NCBI RefSeq assembly: GCF_003319105.1 | Contig: NZ_QOHH01000002.1 | Location: 1-64,000 of the forward strand | Reading direction: 5' to 3' | DNA from: Blastococcus sp. TF02-09 | Lineage (GTDB): Bacteria; Actinomycetota; Actinomycetes; Mycobacteriales; Geodermatophilaceae | DNA: 64,000 nucleotides | Part shown: piece after piece, positions 27,602 to 36,298 of the stretch | How positions within the stretch are numbered: position 1 is the first letter of the stretch | Layout of the letters: every line of letters begins with the position of its first letter | Translations under genes and position numbers: made by a program | Notes under the pieces: model-generated | The model's database searches: none | Seen by the model: the letters and a program-made list of their open reading frames with translations, nothing else | What the model was told of the DNA's origin: nothing

Positions 27602-30600
27602 GTGACCCCACCTCCGTCCCCCGGCGACCGCCGCACGCGGTCGGCGCGCTCCTGGACGCTCCGCGGAGCCGAGGGCGCCGTCGACGTCGTCGTCACCGCG
27701 GACGACGGCCACCGCGTGGCCGACGTCCTGCCCGTCCTACGCCGCGCCCTCGGCGTGCCCGTCGGCGGGCTGTGGTCCGGGGCGGCCCGGCTCGACGCCG
27801 AGCTCCCGCTCAGCTCTCCCGCGGTGCGGCACGGAGCACTCCTCGGCCTGGAACCGCCGCCCGCTTCCCCGGCCCCCGTGGACGGGCCGATGGAGCTGCA
27901 GGTGGCCGGCGGACCGGACGCGGGGCGCCGCCTGCCGCTGGCGCGGGGAGTGCACGTGGTGGGACGCGCGGAGGGGTGCACCGTGCGGATCCGCGATCCG
28001 GACATCAGCCGGCGGCACCTGGAGATCCGGGTCGGCGACGGCGCCGTGGAGGTCCGTGACCTCGGGTCCACCAACGGCAGCCTGCTGGACGACGCCCCGC
28101 TGGACGACGTCTTCCGTCCGTGGCCGCCGGCCGCCCGGCTGCGGCTCGGCGCCACCTCCCTGGCGGTCAGCAGCAGCACCGATCCGCCGGCGGTCCTCGA
28201 ACCGCACGTGGGTGGGCGCAGCGTGATCCGTCCTCCGCACCGGCTGCGCATGCTCCACGAGGAGTGCGAGGTGGCCCTCCCCCGGCCCCCGGCGGAGGCA
28301 CCCCGTCGGCGCCTTGCCTGGGTCGCGGTCCTCCTGCCGGCGGTCGGGGGCGTGCTCCTGGCCTGGCTGCTGCGCACCCCGACGTTCCTGTTCTTCGCCC
28401 TGCTCAGCCCGCTGGTCGCCCTGGGCACGTGGGCCTCCGACCGCTGGACCGGTCGACGCAGCACGCGGCGCGAGCGGGCGGCCTACCGCGACGAGCTGGC
28501 CGCCGCCCACGGCCGGATCGAGGCGGCGGTCCGGGCCGACGTCCGGGCCGCGGAGACGGAGCACCCGGATCCGGCGGCGATCGCCGCTGCGGTGCGGCGT
28601 CGCTCCGTGCTGGTGTGGAGCCGCCGGTCGGCCGGCTCCGATCCGCTCGTGGTCCGCGTCGGCACCGGGCCGGGGCCGGTCCGGGTCACCCGCCGCGAGG
28701 AGGACGGGCGGGCGGAGCGGGAGATCGCCCAGCACGTGCCCGTGTGCGTCGACCTGACCGCTACCGGCGGTCTGGCCCTCGTCGGCCCACGAGAGCAGGC
28801 GCTCGGGGCGGTGCGTGCCGTGCTCGCCCAGCTCGTCACCCTGCATGCCCCGGACGGCCTGGGGCTGGTGCTGCTGACCCGCCACGACCGCGTCGCCGAC
28901 TGGACGTGGGCCCGCTGGCTGCCCCACCTGCCCGCGGGCTGGGTGCACGTCGACGCGGAGGACACCACGGCCGCGTCCGGGGGTTCCCTGCGGTCCTTCC
29001 TCGCCCAGGTCGGTCACCCGCGGCCGGATGGCGCGGCCCGCCGGACCGTGGTGGTCGTCGACCGGCAGGTCGACGGGCGGACGGCGGCTCTCCTCCGCGC
29101 CGGCCGGGAGGCCGGCATCGCGCTCCTCGCGACCGCGGAGGCGTCCGGAGAGCTGCCGGTCGCCGTCGACGCCTCGCTCACCCTCGCCGGGGAGACAGCG
29201 AACACCGGCGTCCTCACCCAGGACCGTTGCGCCGACCGCACCGCCGTGCTCGTCGACCGGATCTCCGTGGACGTGGGCGCCGACCTGGCACGCGACCTCG
29301 CCGACCTGGTGCCGGCGAGCGCAGGCGCCGCGCTGGCGGACGAGGTGCGCCTGCTGGAGCTCCCCGGCTGCACGCTCCCCGAGGCGCCGGCCGACGCCAC
29401 AGCCGGACGCTGGTCGGACGCACGCGACGCGCTCCGCACCACCCTGGGGCGCTCGGCGGACGGGCCGGTGGCCGTCGATCTGTGCCGGGACGGTCCGCAC
29501 GCGCTGGTCGCCGGGACGACCGGCTCGGGGAAGTCGGAGCTGCTGCAGTCGCTGATCGCCGGTCTGGCGCTGAACCACCCCCCGGACCGGTGCACGTTCC
29601 TGCTGGTCGACTACAAGGGCGGGGCCGCCTTCGCCGAGGCGGCCGGCCTGCCGCACACGGTCGGCGTGCTCACCGACCTGGACGGCTCGACCACCGCGCG
29701 GGCGCTGCGGTCCCTGTCCGCGGAGCTGTCCCGCCGCGAGGCCCTGCTGGCCGCGCACGGCGTCTCCGACCTGGCCGCGCTGCCGGCGACCGTCGCGCTG
29801 GCGCGCCTGGTGATCGTGGTCGACGAGTTCGCCACGCTCGCCGAGGAGCTGCCCGGCTTCGTGCCCGGGCTGATCGGGATCGCCCAGCGCGGCCGCTCGC
29901 TGGGGATCCACCTCGTCCTGGCCACGCAACGGCCCGGAGGCGTGGTCTCCCCCGAGATCCGCGCCAACTGCACCCTGCGCATCTGCCTGCGCACCACCGA
30001 CGAGGCCGACTCCCGCGACGTCGTGGGCACCCCCGCCGCGGCCCACCTGCCGGTGCACCTCCCCGGCCGGGCGCTCCTGCGCCGCGGCAGCGGCGAACCA
30101 CGCGTGCTGCAGGTGGCGCGCGTCGCCGTCCCGGTGGTGACGACACCGGACGGGCCGGCGGCCCATCGCTGGTCCTGGCCCGCAGCGACACGTCCCGGAC
30201 GACGGTCGGCCGCCGGACCCACCGACCTGTCCCGCCTGGTCGACGCCCTGTCCCGGGCGGCGGCGGTCCGCGGCACCCCCGCGCCGCACCGCCCCTGGCA
30301 GCCGCCGCTGCCCGACGTGCTCGCGCCGACCGACCTCGACGCGACCGCGTCCGGCCGTGCGGCCGAACGGGGCAGGACCGTCCTCCCGATCGGCCTGGTG
30401 GACCGACCCGACCGGCAGACCCGCGAACCGCTGCACCTCGACCTGGCCGTCGGCGGCGGCATCCTGGCGGTGGGTGGTCCGCGCAGCGGGCGGACCACGC
30501 TGCTGCGCTCGGTGCTGCGAGCGGCGACGGCCCGGCTCGGCCCCGGAGAGCTGCACGTCCACGTGCTGGAGACCGCGGGTGGCGGGCTCAGCGCCGAGGC

Positions 30601-31774
30601 CGCGGCGCTCCCCCACGCCGGCACGACGATCGGCGGCGGCGACGCGTTCCGCACCGTGCGGCTGCTCGATCGCCTCTCCCGCGAGGTGGAGGCCCGACGG
30701 GCCGCACCGCCGGGGCCGCCCGCGCCCCTGGTGCTGCTGCTGGTCGACGGGGCCGAGGCGGTCGGGGCGCTGCTCGACGAGGCCGAGCCCGGCCGGGGAT
30801 CGGACGGGCTGCTGCGGCTGGTCCGCGACGGCGCCGCGGTGGGCATCACCTGCGTGCTGACCGCCGACCGGGCGCTGCCCGGTGGGCGCCTCGCGGCGGC
30901 GGCACGGATGCGGCTGCTGCTGCCGCTCCCCGACCGGGCCGACTACGCGGTCGCCGGCGTTCCGGCGCGTGCCGTCCCGGCGCATCGGCCGCCCGGCCGC
31001 GCCCTCCTCGGCGAGGACGCGCTGGAGTGCCAGCTGGCGCTTCCCCCGGCGTCGGCACCCCGCCTCGTCGACCGGCAGGGAGCTGGAGCAGGGACCGAGC
31101 CGGTGCGCGTCGTCGACCTCCCGGCCGCTCCCGTCCTCCCGGCGGAACCGGTCCGGGCGGACGAGGCTCCTGCGCGGGAGTGGCGGGTGACCATCGGGCC
31201 GGGGGGCGACGACGGCTCCCTGCTCGCCCTCGACCTCGACCGCACCGGTGGGCTGCTGGTCGTCGGACCACCGCGGAGCGGCCGGACGACGGCGCTCGAG
31301 TCGATCGCCCGGCGGCTCGCCGGGGACGACGGCGAGGTCGCCCGGTTGTCGCCGGCCTACGGCGCGCCGGCGGAGAGCGGGCCGGAGCGCCGGCTGGACG
31401 CGGCGGATCCGACCGCGGTGCTGGCCTGGGCGGAGTCCCTGCGCGGCCGGCGCGGCATCCTGGTGGCCGACGACCTGGGCCCGGTCTCCGAGTACGCCGG
31501 GCTCGCCGCCCTGCCCCGGACCGGTGCCGGGACGGGGATCGTGCTCCTGGCGGCCGGCAGTCCCGGGATGCTGACCGGCCACTACCAGGGCCCGGTGGCT
31601 GCGCTCCGCCGCGCCCGGACCGGTCTGCTGCTCTGCCCGGGACCCGCCGACGCCGAGGTTCTCGGGATCCGCCTGCCGAGGTTGCCGCTGCCCGAGCGGC
31701 CGGGCAGCGGCTGGCTGGTCGTCGACGGGGTTCCCCAGCGCGTGCAGGTGGCCCGGACAGCGCCGGATCGATGA
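27602..31774 (+). CDS. FHA-containing EccC/EssC-type type VII ATPase
   Basis: This protein of about 1390 residues has an N-terminal ubiquitin-like or EssC-N region and an FHA domain (about 119-165: VGRAEGC, ISRRHLEI, LGSTNGS). Two membrane segments follow near 239-277, then three FtsK/SpoIIIE ATPase modules. Module 1 is canonical: GTTGSGKS near 637 and VIVVDEF near 737. Modules 2 and 3 have GPRSGRTT near 957 and GPPRSGRTT near 1219, with Arg in place of the Walker Lys. It should power export of the divergent WXG100 protein. The GTG at 27602 is preferred to a TTG at 27542 because GAGG lies 8 bases upstream. No EccB, EccD, EccE or mycosin gene is nearby. Confidence 0.88.
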   Translation: MTPPPSPGDRRTRSARSWTLRGAEGAVDVVVTADDGHRVADVLPVLRRALGVPVGGLWSGAARLDAELPLSSPAVRHGALLGLEPPPASPAPVDGPMELQVAGGPDAGRRLPLARGVHVVGRAEGCTVRIRDPDISRRHLEIRVGDGAVEVRDLGSTNGSLLDDAPLDDVFRPWPPAARLRLGATSLAVSSSTDPPAVLEPHVGGRSVIRPPHRLRMLHEECEVALPRPPAEAPRRRLAWVAVLLPAVGGVLLAWLLRTPTFLFFALLSPLVALGTWASDRWTGRRSTRRERAAYRDELAAAHGRIEAAVRADVRAAETEHPDPAAIAAAVRRRSVLVWSRRSAGSDPLVVRVGTGPGPVRVTRREEDGRAEREIAQHVPVCVDLTATGGLALVGPREQALGAVRAVLAQLVTLHAPDGLGLVLLTRHDRVADWTWARWLPHLPAGWVHVDAEDTTAASGGSLRSFLAQVGHPRPDGAARRTVVVVDRQVDGRTAALLRAGREAGIALLATAEASGELPVAVDASLTLAGETANTGVLTQDRCADRTAVLVDRISVDVGADLARDLADLVPASAGAALADEVRLLELPGCTLPEAPADATAGRWSDARDALRTTLGRSADGPVAVDLCRDGPHALVAGTTGSGKSELLQSLIAGLALNHPPDRCTFLLVDYKGGAAFAEAAGLPHTVGVLTDLDGSTTARALRSLSAELSRREALLAAHGVSDLAALPATVALARLVIVVDEFATLAEELPGFVPGLIGIAQRGRSLGIHLVLATQRPGGVVSPEIRANCTLRICLRTTDEADSRDVVGTPAAAHLPVHLPGRALLRRGSGEPRVLQVARVAVPVVTTPDGPAAHRWSWPAATRPGRRSAAGPTDLSRLVDALSRAAAVRGTPAPHRPWQPPLPDVLAPTDLDATASGRAAERGRTVLPIGLVDRPDRQTREPLHLDLAVGGGILAVGGPRSGRTTLLRSVLRAATARLGPGELHVHVLETAGGGLSAEAAALPHAGTTIGGGDAFRTVRLLDRLSREVEARRAAPPGPPAPLVLLLVDGAEAVGALLDEAEPGRGSDGLLRLVRDGAAVGITCVLTADRALPGGRLAAAARMRLLLPLPDRADYAVAGVPARAVPAHRPPGRALLGEDALECQLALPPASAPRLVDRQGAGAGTEPVRVVDLPAAPVLPAEPVRADEAPAREWRVTIGPGGDDGSLLALDLDRTGGLLVVGPPRSGRTTALESIARRLAGDDGEVARLSPAYGAPAESGPERRLDAADPTAVLAWAESLRGRRGILVADDLGPVSEYAGLAALPRTGAGTGIVLLAAGSPGMLTGHYQGPVAALRRARTGLLLCPGPADAEVLGIRLPRLPLPERPGSGWLVVDGVPQRVQVARTAPDR

Positions 31775-31780
31775 CCGGCC

Positions 31781-32293
31781 TCAGAGCAGCTCGAGCGCCG
31801 GCCCCAGCTCCTGCGTCGCGTACCAGGCCAGCTCGTGCCCTTCGGCCTGGTCGACGACGAACTGCGCGTCCTCGCTGCCGAGGTCGGCCTCCAGGACCAC
31901 GTTCACCGCGGCCCGCACGTCGTCCTCGGCCTCGCTGTCGTCGATGTGCGCGCTGGCGACGTCCCGCATCCGGATGTCGGCGCGGACCCGCACCGCGCCC
32001 CGCTCCACGTGCGGGTCGTCCATCACCTCCACCTGGTCGTCCGGCACGTCGGCGGCGAGGACGACCCGCCGTCGGACGGCCGTGGGATCCACGTCGAGCA
32101 GCCGGAGGCTGGCGCGCGCCGCGGTCAGCAGCGCGGCGTACTCCAGCTCCTCGAGGTCGGCGGAGGGGTCGCTGCGCTCGTAGAACTCGCGCAGCTGCGG
32201 GGTGACGGCGAACGCCGTGTGCGGGCCGGTCAGCAGGCCCTCGTCCAGCAGCGTCCGCAGCACGGACGTGGTGGTCGGCAGGTACACGCGCAC
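31781..32293 (-). CDS. DUF6912-type conserved hypothetical protein
   Basis: This 170-residue acidic protein starts VRVYLPTTTSVLRTLLDEGL and ends YATQELGPALELL. It matches an actinobacterial family I believe is DUF6912, of unknown function. Predicted secondary structure alternates strands and helices, with no catalytic signature. The GTG at 32293 has AGGAGG eight bases upstream, which fixes it against longer frames. It converges on the type VII ATPase gene with a 6-bp gap. Confidence 0.7.
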   Translation of the reverse strand: MRVYLPTTTSVLRTLLDEGLLTGPHTAFAVTPQLREFYERSDPSADLEELEYAALLTAARASLRLLDVDPTAVRRRVVLAADVPDDQVEVMDDPHVERGAVRVRADIRMRDVASAHIDDSEAEDDVRAAVNVVLEADLGSEDAQFVVDQAEGHELAWYATQELGPALELL

Positions 32294-32349
32294 GCCGGTT
32301 GCCTCCTGTCGTAGATGGAACGGCGACGGTATCCCGGACGCCGGGTCCG

Positions 32350-33729
32350 TCAGCCGGCCGCCTCCAGCAGCTCGGCCACCTGCTGATGGGTCATGTCCGC
32401 GAGCACGTCCACGTCGCCGACGCTGTCCCGGTCGGCGTTGAAGCCGAAGAACACCGTGCCGTTGTAGCTCGTCATCCCGATGGACAGCCCTTGCCCGCGC
32501 GCCAGGGGAACCACGGGGAACACCTCCTGCATCTGCGCGCCGGCCGCGTACAGCGGCACCTGCGGACCGGGGACGTTGGTGATCACCAGGTTGAACAGCC
32601 GCCGCGACAACCCCCGGGCCGCGCGCGCTCCCAGTGCGTGCAGGGTCGGCGGTGCGAACCCGGTGAGCGCGATCAGGCCGTCCGCGGTCACCGAGCGGCC
32701 CGGGTCCCCGATGCTCCGCATCGCGTAGCCGAGCCGGGCCAGCCGCACCCGGGGGTTCGGCTCGCCCACCGGCAGGTCGACCAGGTGCGAGGTCACGCGA
32801 CTGCCCGACCCCCGCTCGTCGTCCTGCAGCGAGACCGGCACCAGCGCGCGAACCGTCGTCCCGGCGACCACCGGCTCCCCGCGCGAGAGCAGCCACTCAC
32901 GCAGGGCCCCGGTCAGCACCGCCAGCAGGACGTCGTTGACGGTGCCGCCGTGCGCCGCGCGGATCCGCGTGAGGTCGCCGAGCCGAGCCCGCGCCACCGC
33001 CACCCGCCGCTGCCGGCTGACCGGCCCGTTGAGCGGGGTGCGCGGGGCCGGGAGGAGCGTCGACCGCACCGCGCGGAGCAACCCGCCCGCGACGCCCCCG
33101 ATCCGCACCGCGGCCGAGCGGAGGTCGGTCGCCGCGGCGTGCCGCACGGCCACCAGCGAGGAGGGCCGCCGGACGTACTCGTCCAGGGCCTGCAGGACCA
33201 GTTCCGCGTTCCCCGGCGCCCGGGCGGGGTGCCACTCCACCGGCTCGGGCGGCACCGCCTCCGGGTCGACGTCGAGGAGCACCTGCCCGATGTCGATCGC
33301 GCTGAGCCCGTCGACCAGCGCGGGGTGCGTCTTGGTCATGACGGCCACGCGTCCGCCGCTCAGCCCCTCGATCAGGTAGGCCTCCCACAACGGGCGGTTG
33401 CGGTCCAGCGGCCGGGACTCGAGCCGCGACACCAGGTCCAGCAGCTGCGCCTCGGTACCCGGCCGCGGCAGCCGGGAGCGCCGCAGGTGGAGGGCGAGAT
33501 CGAAATCCCGGTCGTCGACCCACACCGGATCGGCCAGGTGCCCGGGCACCTCGGCCACCCGCTGCCGGTAGCGGGGCACCAGCGGGAGCCGCGCCTCGAC
33601 CAGCGCCGCGAGCGCGTCGAGGCCGCCGGGGGGCGCGTCCAGGATCAGCAGCCCACCGACGTGCATGGGCGTGGCCGGCTCCTCGAGGTACAGGAACGAG
33701 GCGTCCAACGGGCTCAGCCGCTCGACCAT
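32350..33729 (-). CDS. WS/DGAT-like acyltransferase with altered active site
   Basis: This 459-residue protein matches wax ester synthase/diacylglycerol acyltransferases along its length: MVERLSPLDASFLYLEEPAT, PLWEAYLIEGL, GTVNDVLLAVLTGALREWL, NLVITNVPGPQVPLYAAGA and the C-terminal LIEGL-type helix. The catalytic motif HHxxxDG reads HPALVDG here (codons cac ccc gcg ctg gtc gac ggg): the second His, taken as the catalytic base, is Pro. The protein may be inactive, use another base or have a different role. The ATG at 33729 has AGGAG upstream. Confidence 0.85.
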   Translation of the reverse strand: MVERLSPLDASFLYLEEPATPMHVGGLLILDAPPGGLDALAALVEARLPLVPRYRQRVAEVPGHLADPVWVDDRDFDLALHLRRSRLPRPGTEAQLLDLVSRLESRPLDRNRPLWEAYLIEGLSGGRVAVMTKTHPALVDGLSAIDIGQVLLDVDPEAVPPEPVEWHPARAPGNAELVLQALDEYVRRPSSLVAVRHAAATDLRSAAVRIGGVAGGLLRAVRSTLLPAPRTPLNGPVSRQRRVAVARARLGDLTRIRAAHGGTVNDVLLAVLTGALREWLLSRGEPVVAGTTVRALVPVSLQDDERGSGSRVTSHLVDLPVGEPNPRVRLARLGYAMRSIGDPGRSVTADGLIALTGFAPPTLHALGARAARGLSRRLFNLVITNVPGPQVPLYAAGAQMQEVFPVVPLARGQGLSIGMTSYNGTVFFGFNADRDSVGDVDVLADMTHQQVAELLEAAG

Positions 33730-33798
33730 CGAGCTCCTCACGGGTCGGGGGCGAGCGTCCACGCTACGACGAACCCCTGCGGCCCGACACCGCACGGA

Positions 33799-35094
33799 TC
33801 ACCCCACCCGGCGGATCCCCCGCAGACCCCGCCGGCCCGACACCGGCTCCGGCACCTGCGCGAGGACCGCGGCCATGCTCCGGAGCCCCGCGCGCAGGGC
33901 CGATCCCGGTCCCACCTCGGCCAGCGTGCGCCCGGCGGCGAGGGCGGCGTCGGTCGCCCGGCGGTCGGCCGGGAGGAAGAAGGCGACGTCCCGGCCCGAG
34001 AAGCGCTCCAGCGCCGCGGAGATCTCCCGCTCCGGGTCCCCGGCGACCGGGCCGCGCCGGACCTGGTTCACGACCAGCACCGGCGACACGTCGGGCAGCA
34101 CCTCGCGCAGGTCGTCGAGCGCCCGCACGCAGCGCTGCAGTGCCACGGGGTCCGCGCCGCTGACGCACAGCACCGTGTCCGCGGCCTCGAGCACGGCCAG
34201 CGTCGCCCCGTTGCGGCGCGGTGCCGCCGTGTCGAAGGAGAGCTCCTCGTCGTCCTCGAGGTTGAAGGCGCAGTCCACGACCGTCAGCTCCGCCAGCCGG
34301 CGGGCCTCCTCCAGCACCGTGGTGACGGCACGGGGGCGCAGCTCCGGCCACCGGTCGGCCCGCGCCAGTCCGGTCAGCACCCGCAGCTGCGGACGCACCG
34401 ACCAGGCCAGTCGGACCAGGGCCGCGGAGTCCAGCGTGCCCGCTCCGGCCTGCCGGGCCGCACCGGCCAGGCCCGGGGAGTCGTCGAGCAGACCCAGCAC
34501 CTGGGCCACGACCCCGCCGTAGACGTCGGCGTCGACCAGCAGGCTGGAGACACCCAACCGGGCCGCCTCGTCGGCGAGACCGACCGCCACCGTCGTCCGC
34601 CCCGGTGCACCCGTCGGCCCCCAGACCGCGACGAGCCGGCCCCGTCCGACGGGACGCTCCTCGTCGGGCGCCGGCAGGCCCAGGGCCGGCAGGGCGGACT
34701 GCGGATCGGCGATGTCCCGCGGCGCTCCAGGGGCACCCGCCACCGCCTCCCGCAGCGCCTGCGCGATGACCTCCGCGTCGGAGTCTGCGGGGAGCACGTG
34801 GGGCACCCCGAGCTGGCGCAACCGCTCCGCCGCCTTCTCGTCGCCCGGCTCCACCAGGCCGACGACGGCGACGCCGGCAGCCGCGAGCCGGGCGACCGCG
34901 TCACCGTCCAGCCGGCGCAGCTCGGCGGACAGCAACGCCGCCTGCCCGGTGCCGGTCGCCGCGGCGGCGAGCAGCTCCGAGACGTCCACGCAGCGGCGCA
35001 CCACCGTGACGCCGTGGTCGGACCGGTCCAGCGCACCGACCAGCGAGGACTCCCACGCGGCCCCGGTGACCGCCGTGAACACCTGGACGGCCAT
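33799..35094 (-). CDS. CpaE/TadZ-like ParA-family ATPase
   Basis: This 431-residue protein has an N-terminal receiver-like domain (about 1-115) and a C-terminal MinD/ParA ATPase domain. Its P-loop is GPTGAPGRTT in place of K-G-G-x-G-K-T. It also has LLVDADVYGG, LTVVDCAF and VLVVNQVRRGP. CpaE/TadZ proteins localise Flp-pilus machinery, but the usual cpaF, tadB, tadC and flp genes are not beside it. It overlaps the CpaB-like gene by 1 bp (TGATG), so the two form an operon. Confidence 0.8.
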   Translation of the reverse strand: MAVQVFTAVTGAAWESSLVGALDRSDHGVTVVRRCVDVSELLAAAATGTGQAALLSAELRRLDGDAVARLAAAGVAVVGLVEPGDEKAAERLRQLGVPHVLPADSDAEVIAQALREAVAGAPGAPRDIADPQSALPALGLPAPDEERPVGRGRLVAVWGPTGAPGRTTVAVGLADEAARLGVSSLLVDADVYGGVVAQVLGLLDDSPGLAGAARQAGAGTLDSAALVRLAWSVRPQLRVLTGLARADRWPELRPRAVTTVLEEARRLAELTVVDCAFNLEDDEELSFDTAAPRRNGATLAVLEAADTVLCVSGADPVALQRCVRALDDLREVLPDVSPVLVVNQVRRGPVAGDPEREISAALERFSGRDVAFFLPADRRATDAALAAGRTLAEVGPGSALRAGLRSMAAVLAQVPEPVSGRRGLRGIRRVG

Positions 35095-35837
35095 CAGCCG
35101 GCCGGCCTCGTGGACGGCGTCGCGCCGGACGGACCGCTGCCGGCCTCCGCCGATGCGGACTCCACCGAGTCGTGCACCACGACGACGAGCGGTCGGCCGC
35201 CGATCGCGGCCAACACGTCGGCCGCCTCGTCCCGCGGCACCGACACGACCACCTGGACGGTCGTGGTGGGCGTGGAGAGGACGCCCTCGGTCCGGCCGGA
35301 GAGCGCCTGCACCGGCGCCCGCTCGACGACAGCGGTCACCGTGCCGCCGGTCGCCTTCGTGTCCCCCACCGCCGGGTCCGCCACCGCGTAGACGTCGACC
35401 AGACCGCCGCGCCGGAGCCCCGGAGGCACGTACCCGGCCTGCACCGGCAGGGCCACCTGGACCAGGTCCTCCGGCTCGTCCAGGACGGAGCCGGGGACCA
35501 GCTCACCAACCCGGACGGCCCGCGCGAGGGTGCGCCCCTCGGGCCGGGTCGCGGTGGACAGGTAGGCGTCCGCGGTGTCGTCCAGGCGCACCTCGACGGC
35601 GACGAGGTCGTCCGCGTCGAGCTCCGTGCCCGCGGCCAGGTCACCCGAGGCCGCCCACACCGGGACCGTGGCATCGGCGGCACCGACCACCCGCGCGCCG
35701 AGCAGCACCGAGCCCAGGACGAGCAGGACGCCGAGCAGGAGCCGGAGGTCCAGCCACCGCGGTGGGCGGACCCGGCGCGGCGCCGGCCCCGGCGGGAGCG
35801 CGGTCGTGGCGGGCGGAGCTGGACGGACGGCGGTCAC
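35094..35837 (-). CDS. SAF-domain CpaB/RcpC-like protein
   Basis: This 247-residue protein has one membrane helix (LRLLLGVLLVLGSVLLGA, about 35-52) and an external SAF domain: VPVWAASGDLAAGTELDADD, then GRTLARAVRVGELVPGSVL. An RcpC-type beta domain follows (LPVQAGYVPPGLRRGGLVDV). CpaB/RcpC proteins line the Flp pilus channel. The GTG at 35837 has GGTGAG six bases upstream, and longer starts would include an Arg-rich segment. It is co-transcribed with the CpaE-like gene. Confidence 0.8.
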   Translation of the reverse strand: MTAVRPAPPATTALPPGPAPRRVRPPRWLDLRLLLGVLLVLGSVLLGARVVGAADATVPVWAASGDLAAGTELDADDLVAVEVRLDDTADAYLSTATRPEGRTLARAVRVGELVPGSVLDEPEDLVQVALPVQAGYVPPGLRRGGLVDVYAVADPAVGDTKATGGTVTAVVERAPVQALSGRTEGVLSTPTTTVQVVVSVPRDEAADVLAAIGGRPLVVVVHDSVESASAEAGSGPSGATPSTRPAG

Positions 35838-35957
35838 AACGCGCTCACCTCTCCTGCGCGTCGACCTCACGACGCGGCGCGTCGCCTGCTGTCGACGCGA
35901 CATGACGGCATTCGGGTGCAGATGATGCGTCATGGATGCGTTCGCCCGCTCGCGTCA

Positions 35958-35977
35958 TCCACACGTTCGGGTGTGGA
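35958..35977. promoter_or_regulatory. Perfect palindrome, possible operator
   Basis: TCCACAC (35958-35964) and GTGTGGA (35971-35977) are perfect inverted repeats around GTTCGG. The site lies in the 200-bp space between cpaB-like (-) and the HTH gene (+). TTCGGGTG occurs here and again at 35911-35918, and ATGA-TGCG-TCAT lies nearby at about 35922-35933. A dimeric regulator could bind. Confidence 0.5.
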
Positions 35978-36037
35978 CAGCCGCTCCGGGTCACCGGTGC
36001 GGCTGACAGACTGGCGGCACCGGATGGAGAGGACCCC

Positions 36038-36262
36038 ATGCCCACGCCCCGCTTCCTGACGCTGGACGACGTCGCCGAGATCCTCAACGTGTCGTGGTCG
36101 CAGGCCTACGCGCTGGTGCGTCGCAAGGAGCTCATCGCGATCCAGATCGGTGGGCGCGGCCAGTGGCGCGTCGAGGTCGACGAGCTCGAGCGCTTCATCC
36201 AGCAGAAGTACGCCGAGGCCCGCGGCAGCACGATCCCGGCCGAGAACGCGGACGCCGAGTAG
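36038..36262 (+). CDS. Small excisionase/BldC-like HTH DNA-binding protein
   Basis: This 74-residue winged HTH protein reads FLTLDDVAEILNVSWSQAYA, then LVRRKELIAIQIGGRGQWRV and a final helix. It is of the MerR/excisionase class that includes BldC and AlpA. GGAGAGGA just upstream of the ATG supports the start. No integrase is near, so a housekeeping regulator is more likely than a phage excisionase. Candidate targets are the palindrome at 35958 and the phased repeats at 36891-36930. Confidence 0.85.
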   Translation: MPTPRFLTLDDVAEILNVSWSQAYALVRRKELIAIQIGGRGQWRVEVDELERFIQQKYAEARGSTIPAENADAE

Positions 36263-36298
36263 CCGCCCTCGCGCCCGGCAGCACCGGCCGGGCGACGC

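Noticed and set aside
27737-31582. Long antisense frame under the type VII ATPase gene
   Set aside because: Gly/Arg/Gln-rich shadow without domain structure. The plus-strand gene has FHA and FtsK motifs in the correct order.
28120-32205. Second long plus-strand frame overlapping the type VII ATPase
   Set aside because: Frame-shifted shadow, Arg/Pro/Gly-rich, no recognisable fold.
36038-36262. Phage excisionase
   Set aside because: The HTH resembles Xis/AlpA, but no integrase, attachment site or phage gene is nearby, so a chromosomal regulator is more likely.
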